The notes under the pieces were generated by a model. The model made no database searches, was not told where the DNA came from, and was given only the letters and a program-made list of their open reading frames with translations. Of a stretch of 64,000 bases of DNA, positions 29,202-37,006 are shown in pieces; position 1 is the first letter of the stretch; the number at the start of each line of letters is the position of its first letter. The stretch is from Xanthomonas sp. (GTDB lineage Bacteria > Pseudomonadota > Gammaproteobacteria > Xanthomonadales > Xanthomonadaceae): the NCBI RefSeq assembly GCF_017163755.1, contig NZ_JAFIWC010000025.1:1-64000 (forward strand). The letters run 5' to 3'. The translations under genes and the position numbers were made by a program.

Positions 29202-30767
29202 ATGGACCTGGGCCGGCGTCGGCATCGGGCGGTTTCCCTCGCGTTGGCGCTGGCCTGCGCCGCGTGCCCCCTGCCCGCCTTGTCGACCGCGGCGGCGGCC
29301 GGGCCAGCCGCCGCGCCGCAGGTGACGATCGCCGACGGCGCCCTGCGCGGACAGCGGCAGGCCGACGGCAGCGTGCTGTTCCGCGCGATTCCGTTCGCCG
29401 CGCCGCCCACCGGCGCGCGGCGCTGGCGCCCGCCGCAGCCGCCGGCGCGCTGGCACGACGTGCGCGATGCGACGCAGCCGGCACCGACCTGCGCGCAGCC
29501 GGCGATCGGCTGGAACGACGCGCTCGCGCGCCGCTCCAGCGAGGATTGCCTGTACGTGGAAGTGCAGACGCCGCGCCTGGACCCGGCGGCCAGGCAGCCG
29601 GTGATGGTGTGGATCCACGGCGGCGCCAACGTCGCCGGCGGCGCCGACATCCTGCCGTCGCGGCTGGTCGAGCAGGGCGTGGTGCTGGTCACCGTGCAGT
29701 ACCGGCTCGGCGTGTTCGGCTTCCTGTCGCTGCCGGAACTCAGCGCCGAATCCGCGCAGCGCGCGTCCGGCCATTACGCGCTGCTCGACCAGATCGCGGC
29801 ATTGCGCTGGGTGCGCGACAACATCGCCCGTTTCGGCGGCGACCCGGCGCGGGTGACCGTGTTCGGCCAGTCCGCTGGCGCCCAGGACGTGGGCCTGCTG
29901 CTGCTGTCGCCGCTGTCCAAGGGCCTGTTCGGCGCGGCGATCGAACACAGCGGCACCGCCGGGTTCGGCCTGCCGCCGCGCAGCCTGGGCGAGAACGAGG
30001 CGCTGGGCCAGCGCATCGCCCAGCGCGCCGGCGCGGACGCCGCGCCCGCCACCGCACCGTCGGATGCGCGCCTGGCGACGCTGCGGCGCCTGCCGCCGGC
30101 GCGGCTGATCGCGGCCGCGCAGGGCATCGACGTGCCGGCGATCGACGACGACGGTTACCTCTGGCTGCAGGCCATCGTCGACGGCTACGTGATTCCGCGC
30201 GCGCCGGCGGCGATGCTGGCGGCGGGCGAGCAGCATCGCGTGCCGTTGCTGCTGGGCAGCGTGGCGCAGGAACTGACCTACGGCGGCGCGGGCGGCGCGC
30301 AGGCGCGGCTGCGGCGCGACTATCCGGCGCAGGCCGAGCGCGTGCTGGCGCTGTATCGCGACGGCGCGGCGCATGCCGATCCGCGCTACGGCGACGTCGC
30401 GATGCAGCTGGCCACCGACCTGACCTTCCGCTGCCCGGCCGGCGCGGTGGCCGCGCGCCAGGCCGCGCTCGGCCAGCCGGTATGGCAGTACGAGTTCGAC
30501 CTGGCCGCGCCCGGCGGGCGCGTCACCCACAGCGCGGAACTGCCGTTCGTGTTCCGCGCGCTGCCGCTCCAGGCGCACGGCGATCCGTCGGTGACGCTGT
30601 CGCGCTACTGGGCCGCGTTCGCGCGCCACGGCGACCCGAACGCGGACGGCCTGCCGCGCTGGCCGCGCCATGCCGACGATGCGGGCTACCTGCGCTTCGG
30701 CGAAGGCGGCCCGGTGCCGGGGCACCGGTTGCGCGGCGAGATCTGCCGCTGGCTGGATCGGCCCTGA
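29202..30767 (+). CDS. Secreted type-B carboxylesterase
   Basis: The 521-residue protein has a signal peptide (about 1-33) and a full carboxylesterase/cholinesterase-type domain. FRAIPFAAPPTGARRW and SEDCLYVEV are family-typical, GGAN forms the oxyanion hole, Ser224 in GQSAG is the nucleophile, and His443 in VTHSAELPFVF completes the triad. It probably hydrolyses aliphatic or aromatic esters in the periplasm or outside the cell. The ATG at 29202 lies four bases after the methyltransferase stop. Confidence 0.9.
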   Translation: MDLGRRRHRAVSLALALACAACPLPALSTAAAAGPAAAPQVTIADGALRGQRQADGSVLFRAIPFAAPPTGARRWRPPQPPARWHDVRDATQPAPTCAQPAIGWNDALARRSSEDCLYVEVQTPRLDPAARQPVMVWIHGGANVAGGADILPSRLVEQGVVLVTVQYRLGVFGFLSLPELSAESAQRASGHYALLDQIAALRWVRDNIARFGGDPARVTVFGQSAGAQDVGLLLLSPLSKGLFGAAIEHSGTAGFGLPPRSLGENEALGQRIAQRAGADAAPATAPSDARLATLRRLPPARLIAAAQGIDVPAIDDDGYLWLQAIVDGYVIPRAPAAMLAAGEQHRVPLLLGSVAQELTYGGAGGAQARLRRDYPAQAERVLALYRDGAAHADPRYGDVAMQLATDLTFRCPAGAVAARQAALGQPVWQYEFDLAAPGGRVTHSAELPFVFRALPLQAHGDPSVTLSRYWAAFARHGDPNADGLPRWPRHADDAGYLRFGEGGPVPGHRLRGEICRWLDRP

Positions 30768-31239
30768 GCGATATTGCGTAGTTTTCCAGGAGGCTCTCGG
30801 ACACAGCCGGCGAGGTGTCTGGGGGTGTTCGGCGCAGCGCGGCGTCGCGAGCCGGCGATCCTCGTCGGCGTTGCAGACGAAGTCCTGTTCGGCGCGGTTG
30901 TGCGAATGGCCGTCGCGGTCGTCGAGGTAGCGGATGTGGGCCGGTCGTGGCTGTGCGACAACGCCTTTTCGCGGCCGTAGCTTCGTGATGGACGATATCG
31001 ACAGAGGCCTGCCGCGCCGATCGCCAGATCGCCAGCGGCGCTTCCATGACGTTCCGTCGCGCTTGAACATGCTCAGCGTGCGGCGACTTCGGCGCCACGC
31101 ACGTGCTGCCGCTGCTGCATCCGCGAGCCGCGGGATCGTTCTTTCCCGCCCCTTCTCCGTCCCTGAAATCCCGAGCAGTTTCCCTCCCCCCCGGCTAGCA
31201 GGGGAGGGACGCGAAGGGCGGATGGGAAGGTGGGCGGAC
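30768..31239. other. Gene-free stretch between convergent esterase and GH97 genes
   Basis: I see no supportable gene. A minus-strand frame at about 30790-30960 reads HIRYLDDRDGHSHNRAEQDF, which has plausible protein composition but no start or family I recognise; it may be a gene fragment. An 8-bp perfect hairpin (CCCTCCCC 31182-31189, GGGGAGGG 31201-31208) lies downstream of the GH97 stop and may act at its mRNA 3' end, but no T run follows. Confidence 0.5.
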
Positions 31240-33210
31240 CTACTTCGCCGGGCTCAGCTTCACCGCCGCGCCGCCGTTGGCCGCCAGCTTCAGCGCCAGC
31301 CTGCGTGCCTTGCGCTCCAGCGTGCGGGTGTCGATGTTCACTTCGGCCGGCGCCGCGCCGTCGGCGTAGACCGTGGCCTGCCAGCGGCCCGCGGGCAGGA
31401 AATCCAGCGCCACGTCCAGTTCGCGCGCGGTCTCGTTGGTCATCGCGCCCAGGTACCAGTCGCGGCCGCTGCGGCGCGCGACCACGATCTGCTCGCCGAT
31501 CGTGCCCGACAGCACCCGGGTCTCGTCCCAGCTGGCCGGCACCTCGCGCAGGAACTGCGTCGCCGGCGCCCCGACGTACTGCTCCGGGCTGTCGGCGACC
31601 ACCGCGAACGGGCTCTCGTAGACCACGTACATCGCCAGCTGCTGCGCGCGCGTGGTCATCACCTGCGGCGCCAGGTGGCTGGGCTGGAACTGCGCCGGCG
31701 CGACGTTGCGGAAACCGCCGGGCGTGTAGTCCATCGGCCCGAGCAGCATGCGCGTGAACGGCAGGGTCAGGTTGTGCGTGGCGGTGATGCGCCGGGTCCA
31801 CTTGTTGTATTCGGCGCCGAGCACGCCTTCCTGGGTCAGGAAGTTCGGATAGGTGCGGGCCAGCCCGGTGGGGTGGTAGGCGCCGTGCAGGTTCACCAGC
31901 AGCTTGTGCTGCGCGGCCGCGGCGAGCAGGCGGTGGTAGAAATCGACCATCTGCTGGTCGTCGCGGTCCATGAAGTCGACCTTGATGCCCTTGATGCCGA
32001 GCTTCTGGTAGTACGCCAGCGCCGGCTCCATGCGTTCGTCCAGCGATTTCCAGTGCGCCCAGACCCACAGGCCGACGCCGCGCTGCTCGCCGTACTTCAC
32101 CAGCGCCGGCAGGTCGATCTCCGGTATCGCGCGGGTGATGTCGGCATCGGCGTTGTAGCGGCCGTTGCCGGTGCTGCCGTGGTACCAGCCGTCGTCGATC
32201 AGCATGTACTGCAGCCGCAGCTGTTGCGCGTGGTCGATGTAGCGGCGCATCGTGGCGTCGTTCATGCCGGCGTTGGGCACGTCGGCGGCCAGGCTGCCGG
32301 ACCACCAGTCCCACGCCGACTTGCCCGGCTTGATCCAGCGCGTGTCGGCGATCGCCGACGGCGGGTTGAGGTTCTGCACCAGCGTGGAGGCGATCAGCTC
32401 GCCAGGCGCCGCGCCGAGCATCAGCACCCGCCACGGCGTCTGGAAGTCCTTGCCCTGCGCATCCAGCTGCACCGCCAGGCGCGGGGTGTCCAGCCGCGGC
32501 GACAGCTTGGCGTCCACGCCGAGCGTGCCGTCGGCGCGGCCGGTCAGGTACAGCCCGGCGTAGTCGCGCAGGTCGGCTTCGGCGATCGCCAGCGTGGTGC
32601 CTTGCGCATCGGCCTGGCACACCAGCGGCAGTTCGATCAGGTTGTGCGGGCGCAGCCGCGAGGCGGCGACCGGATCGTATTCGCCCTCGTGGCTGGTGCC
32701 GAAGCGGCCGAGGTTCAACGCCCAGCACGGATAGTCGCGCGGGAACGCGAACCCGGTCAGTTCGTTGCGGATGCGCACCTGCTGCGCGCGCGGCAAGCGG
32801 TAGCGCAGCGCCATGCCGTCGTCGTAGGCGCGCAGGACCACGTCCACGCGGCGGTCGTTCGCGTCGGCCAGGCGCACGGTCAGTTCGCGGTAGCGGTCGC
32901 GCGCCTGCGAGGTCTTGCCGGCCAGCAACCGGTAGCGCTGGTCGCGCTGCGTGCGCGCGCTGCCGAGCACCCGCAGCCGTTCGGCGAACTTGCCGTCCTC
33001 GCCCAGGTCCAGGCCGAGCGGCGAGGCATCGAGTACGGTGCGGCCGCGGTACTGCACGCTGTAGGTCGGTTTGCCGCCGGCGTCCAGCGCGAAACTGACC
33101 TGGGTCAGGGCGTCGGGGGATTGCAGGGTCAGTGGTTTGTCCTGCGCGGCGACGGGAGCCGACAGGGCGAGACAGCAAAGCAGACCGGCGAGCTGGCGGA
33201 GATGGCGCAT
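31240..33210 (-). CDS. Glycoside hydrolase family 97 (alpha-galactosidase/alpha-glucosidase)
   Basis: The 656-residue GH97 enzyme begins with a Sec signal (MRHLRQLAGLLCCLALSAPVAAQ). The order is an N-terminal beta-sandwich, a TIM barrel (YMLIDDGWY, GIKGIKVDFMDRDDQQMVDF, LTQEGVLGAEYNKW) and a C-terminal beta domain. The Asp in KVDFMDRDD fits the retaining, alpha-galactosidase-like branch; the inverting SusB branch uses Glu there. I chose the ATG at 33210 because a strong AGGGAGGAA ribosome site precedes it and the signal peptide starts there. It diverges from the GH2 gene, sharing an upstream region with a LacI-type palindrome. Confidence 0.93.
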   Translation of the reverse strand: MRHLRQLAGLLCCLALSAPVAAQDKPLTLQSPDALTQVSFALDAGGKPTYSVQYRGRTVLDASPLGLDLGEDGKFAERLRVLGSARTQRDQRYRLLAGKTSQARDRYRELTVRLADANDRRVDVVLRAYDDGMALRYRLPRAQQVRIRNELTGFAFPRDYPCWALNLGRFGTSHEGEYDPVAASRLRPHNLIELPLVCQADAQGTTLAIAEADLRDYAGLYLTGRADGTLGVDAKLSPRLDTPRLAVQLDAQGKDFQTPWRVLMLGAAPGELIASTLVQNLNPPSAIADTRWIKPGKSAWDWWSGSLAADVPNAGMNDATMRRYIDHAQQLRLQYMLIDDGWYHGSTGNGRYNADADITRAIPEIDLPALVKYGEQRGVGLWVWAHWKSLDERMEPALAYYQKLGIKGIKVDFMDRDDQQMVDFYHRLLAAAAQHKLLVNLHGAYHPTGLARTYPNFLTQEGVLGAEYNKWTRRITATHNLTLPFTRMLLGPMDYTPGGFRNVAPAQFQPSHLAPQVMTTRAQQLAMYVVYESPFAVVADSPEQYVGAPATQFLREVPASWDETRVLSGTIGEQIVVARRSGRDWYLGAMTNETARELDVALDFLPAGRWQATVYADGAAPAEVNIDTRTLERKARRLALKLAANGGAAVKLSPAK

Positions 33211-33261
33211 CGGGTTCCTCCCTGGGTGCGAACGGCGGCAGTTGTGTCGCGGCGATGACTC

Positions 33262-33274
33262 GGATAACGTTACC
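33262..33274. promoter_or_regulatory. LacI-type operator between the GH97 and GH2 genes
   Basis: GGATAACGTTACC is a near-perfect palindrome centred on AACGTT, the core typical of LacI/GalR operators with a central CG. It sits 52 bases upstream of the GH97 start and 114 bases upstream of the GH2 start, in the shared divergent promoter region. The LacI-family gene at 45652 is the obvious candidate regulator; that link is inference. Confidence 0.6.
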
Positions 33275-33387
33275 ACGCACCAAGGCCGCCGCATGATCGT
33301 ACAGGGGGGGTAGCCGAAGGCGGAGTCCGTGTCTGTGCGCGCGGGCTTCCACATCGATGCTGGCTTAGAGCTTGGGAGAGACCTCTA

Positions 33388-36300
33388 ATGCTGAAGTGCG
33401 GTCGGTCGGTCCGTTCGTGGGCCTGTGGTTTCGTGCTGTGCCTGTCGTGGCTGTCCCCTGTCTGCGCGAGCGCGCAGCCTGCGGCCGAGGCGTCCAGTGG
33501 TCCGTACGACGTGCGCGTGCTGGCAGGAGGCGTGGGGCTGGACAAGCCGCTGCCCGCCGCCACGCCGTGGCTGCGCGCCGACGCCGAATGGACGATGCGC
33601 GCCTGGGTGCGCCCCAGCCTGGCGCCGTCCGGACGCTCGCTGATCGCCGGCGTCGGCGATCCGGCGAGCAACGGCCGCTTTCTGGCCATCGACGCGGGAA
33701 CGCTGGCGTTCTGGCAGGACGGGCAGGCCACGCTGCGTTCCGACGCCCGCCTGCCGGCCGGACGCTGGCATGCGCTGGCGGCGGTGGCGCAGGGCGGACG
33801 CGTGGCGCTGTATGTGGACGGCCGCCGCGTCGCCGATGGCGCGCTGCGCAGCGCGGCGGTCGCGCCGCGGCTGGCGTTCGGCCCGCACATCCAGCCGTGG
33901 ACGCAGGCCACGCACTTCGCCGGCGATATTGCCGGTTTCAGCGTGGCGGCGGGCGCGCAGGACGCCGCCGCGCTGGCCGCGGCATCCGCGGCGCCGCCCG
34001 ACGACGCGCTGGCCCGGTTCGAGGACGCCGCGCCGACCTGGCCGGTGCAGACCAAGCAGATGGCCGGACAGCGGGCGCCGCAGCCGGCCGCCACCCTGCC
34101 GCGCAGCGCCGCGCCGTATTCGGCGCCGGTGGCGCGCGCGCCTGCCGATGTCGCGGCGCTGCAGCCGCTGCAATCGCAGACCTGGCGCATCAACGCCTGG
34201 CAGCTGGCGGCGGCGCCGGAACTGGGCCAGGCCGATGGCGCGGCGCTGTCGCGCGCGGACTACGCCGGCGGCGCGGCGTGGCGCGCGGCGACCGTGCCGG
34301 GCACGGTGCTGACCACGCTGGTCGACCGCGGCGTGTATCCGGATCCGGATTTCGGCCTCAACAACCTGGCCATCCCCGAGTCGCTGAACCAGCACGACTG
34401 GTGGTACCGCAGCGCGTTCGAGGTGCCGGCGGCGCTGGCCGGGCAGCGCCTGCAACTGCTGTTCAACGGCATCAACTACGCCGGCGAAATCTGGGTCAAC
34501 GGCGCGCGCGTCGGCCAGACCCGCGGCGCGTTCGCGCGCGGCGGCTTCGACGTCAGCGCGCACCTGCAGCCGGGACGGCGCAACGTGGTCGCGGTGCGGG
34601 TGTCGCCGCCGCCGCACCCGGGGCTGCCGCACGAGCAGTCGATGAGCGCCGGCGTCGGCGAGAACGGCGGCATGCAGGCGCTGGACGGGCCGACCTTCAT
34701 CGCCAGCGAAGGCTGGGACTGGATCCCGGCGGTGCGCGACCGCAACACCGGCCTGTGGCAGGACGTGCAGCTGCGCGCCACCGGCGCGGTGGCGATCGGC
34801 GACACCCAGGTGATCACCGCCCGGCTGGCGCCGGACCATCGCCGCGCCGAACTGCTGCTGCGCATCCCGCTGCGCAACGACGGCGACGCGCCGGTACAGG
34901 GCGAACTGAGCGCGGCGTTCGGCGACGTGCGCATCGCGCGCCCGGTCAGCGTGCCGCCGGGCGGCACCACGGTGGAGTGGAACGCGGCCGAGGTGCCGCA
35001 GCTGGCCATCGCGCAGCCGCGGCTGTGGTGGCCGAACGGCTACGGCGAACCGGCGCTGTACACGCTGGAGGTGGGCTTCGACAGCGGCGGGCAGCGCTCG
35101 GACGCGCAGCGCATCCGCTTCGGCATCCGCGAGGTGAGCTACGAGCTGTCGCTGTTCGACGAACAGGGCCAGCTGCAGCGCGTGCTGGTGGACCTGAACC
35201 AGGCGCGCGCGCGCGGCGAGCGCATCGTCGACGTGCGCCACGGCGCGATCCGGCCGGTGCCCGGCGGCAACGCGGCTTCGCTGTACCCGGGCGCGTTGCG
35301 TTCGCCGGCGGTGCGCAAGCTCGACGACGCGCGCCTGGCGCCGCACCTGGCGATCCGCATCAACGGCGTGCGCATCGCGGTGAAGGGCGGCAACTGGGGC
35401 ATGGACGACTGGCGCAAGCGCGTGTCGCGCGAACGCCTGGAGCCGTACTTCCGCCTGCAGCGCGAGGCGCACTTCAACGTGGTGCGCAACTGGGTCGGGC
35501 AGAACACCGAGGCCGCGTTCTACGAGCTGGCCGACGAATACGGCATGCTGGTGTTCAGCGATTTCTGGGCGTCCACGCAGAACTACAACCTGGAACCGCA
35601 GGACGAGGCGCTGTTCCTGGCCAACGCCGCCGAGGTGATCCGCCGCTTCCGCAACCATCCCTCGATCGTGCTGTGGTTCGGCCGCAACGAGGGCGTGCCG
35701 CAGCCGCTGCTCAACGAGGGGCTGGACGCGCTGGTCGCCGAGCTCGACGGCACCCGCTGGTACACCGGCAGTTCCAACGAGATCAACCTGCAGCGCAGCG
35801 GCCCGTACAACTACCGCGAGCCGGTAGCCTATTTCACCGAGCTGGCGCAGGGTTTCTCGGTGGAGGTGGGCACGCCGTCGTTCTCCACCCTCGAATCGTT
35901 CAAGGCCTCGGTCGCCGAGCCGGACTGGTGGCCGATCGGCGATGCCTGGGCGTACCACGACTGGCACCAGTCGGGCAACGGCGACACCGCCAGCTTCATG
36001 CGCGCGATGCGCGCCAAGCTCGGCGCGCCCACCGGGCTGGAGGATTTCGAGCGCAAGGCGCAGCTGCTGAACTACGAGACCCACCGCGCCATCTTCGAAG
36101 GCTTCAACGCCCAGCTGTGGAGCAAGAACAGCGGCCGCCTGCTGTGGATGAGCCATCCGGCCTGGCCGAGCAACGTGTGGCAGATCTACAGCCACGACTA
36201 CGACACGCATGCCGCCTACTACGGCGTGCGCGCGGCGTCCGAACCGGTGCACGTACAGATGAACCTGCCCGATCGCCAGCTGGCCGTGGTCAACAACACC

Positions 36301-36858
36301 GCACAGGCGCTGCAAGGCCTGCGCGTGGTCGCGCTAGTGCATGCGCGCGACGGCCGTGCGCTGGGCGAGTGCGAAACCGTGCTGTCGGCGCCGGCGCTGG
36401 CGACCACGCCGGTGGCGCTGTCGCTGGCGCCGCTGCTGCAACGGCAGGACGGCCTGGGCTTCGTGAGCCTGCAGCTGCACGACCGCGGCGGGCAGCTGCT
36501 GTCGCGCAACTTCTACTGGGTGGCCAAGGACGACGCGGCGATGCAGGGCCTGAACGCCTTGCCGCCGGCGCCGCTGCAGCTGCAGTCGCAACTGCTGGCC
36601 GACGGCGGCGAACCGCGCCTGCGCGTGGCGCTGCGCAACCCCACCGCGCAGGTGGCGTTGAGCGCCAAGCTCACCGTGGTCGACGCGCACGGCCAGCGCC
36701 TGCTGCCGGCGTACTACAGCGACAACTACGTGAGCCTGTTGCCGGGCGAGTCGCGCCAGGTCGAGATCCGCGGCCCATCGGCCGAGCAGTTGCGCAACGC
36801 CCGCGTGCAGTTGCGCGGCTGGAACGTGCCGGCCGCACAGGTGCCCGCGCAGCCGTAA
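33388..36858 (+). CDS. Secreted GH2 glycosidase with N-terminal LamG-like domain
   Basis: The 1156-residue protein has a signal peptide (to about residue 30) and a concanavalin/LamG-like domain (about 40-200, WRADAEWTMRAWV-like strands and WHALAAVAQGGRVALYVDG). The GH2 set follows: sugar-binding jelly roll, Ig-like domain, TIM barrel and C-terminal beta domains. Glu768 in WFGRNEGVP matches the acid/base of beta-mannosidase and exo-glucosaminidase-type GH2 enzymes; Glu826 in SVEVGTPS fits the nucleophile. That subgroup acts on beta-mannosides or chitosan-type ends, including N-glycan cores. GGGAGAG precedes the ATG at 33388. Exact substrate unknown. Confidence 0.88.
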   Translation: MLKCGRSVRSWACGFVLCLSWLSPVCASAQPAAEASSGPYDVRVLAGGVGLDKPLPAATPWLRADAEWTMRAWVRPSLAPSGRSLIAGVGDPASNGRFLAIDAGTLAFWQDGQATLRSDARLPAGRWHALAAVAQGGRVALYVDGRRVADGALRSAAVAPRLAFGPHIQPWTQATHFAGDIAGFSVAAGAQDAAALAAASAAPPDDALARFEDAAPTWPVQTKQMAGQRAPQPAATLPRSAAPYSAPVARAPADVAALQPLQSQTWRINAWQLAAAPELGQADGAALSRADYAGGAAWRAATVPGTVLTTLVDRGVYPDPDFGLNNLAIPESLNQHDWWYRSAFEVPAALAGQRLQLLFNGINYAGEIWVNGARVGQTRGAFARGGFDVSAHLQPGRRNVVAVRVSPPPHPGLPHEQSMSAGVGENGGMQALDGPTFIASEGWDWIPAVRDRNTGLWQDVQLRATGAVAIGDTQVITARLAPDHRRAELLLRIPLRNDGDAPVQGELSAAFGDVRIARPVSVPPGGTTVEWNAAEVPQLAIAQPRLWWPNGYGEPALYTLEVGFDSGGQRSDAQRIRFGIREVSYELSLFDEQGQLQRVLVDLNQARARGERIVDVRHGAIRPVPGGNAASLYPGALRSPAVRKLDDARLAPHLAIRINGVRIAVKGGNWGMDDWRKRVSRERLEPYFRLQREAHFNVVRNWVGQNTEAAFYELADEYGMLVFSDFWASTQNYNLEPQDEALFLANAAEVIRRFRNHPSIVLWFGRNEGVPQPLLNEGLDALVAELDGTRWYTGSSNEINLQRSGPYNYREPVAYFTELAQGFSVEVGTPSFSTLESFKASVAEPDWWPIGDAWAYHDWHQSGNGDTASFMRAMRAKLGAPTGLEDFERKAQLLNYETHRAIFEGFNAQLWSKNSGRLLWMSHPAWPSNVWQIYSHDYDTHAAYYGVRAASEPVHVQMNLPDRQLAVVNNTAQALQGLRVVALVHARDGRALGECETVLSAPALATTPVALSLAPLLQRQDGLGFVSLQLHDRGGQLLSRNFYWVAKDDAAMQGLNALPPAPLQLQSQLLADGGEPRLRVALRNPTAQVALSAKLTVVDAHGQRLLPAYYSDNYVSLLPGESRQVEIRGPSAEQLRNARVQLRGWNVPAAQVPAQP

Positions 36859-36961
36859 GCGTTTGCCGCATTGCCGTGCGGCGGAGCAACGCGCCGCGCG
36901 GACGTTCAAGGAGCAGGAGAAATGCGGCCGGTACGCGCCGCCGCCATACCAACCCGTCGAA

Positions 36962-36974
36962 AGATTGCGTTACC
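36962..36974. promoter_or_regulatory. Second candidate LacI-type operator, before the TonB receptor
   Basis: AGATTGCGTTACC matches the palindrome at 33262-33274 in 10 of 13 positions, with the right half-site CGTTACC intact. It lies 33 bases upstream of the receptor ATG, a position where a bound repressor would block transcription. Confidence 0.4.
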
Positions 36975-37006
36975 TACGGTCGGACAGACATCCCTGGGAG
37001 GGGACC

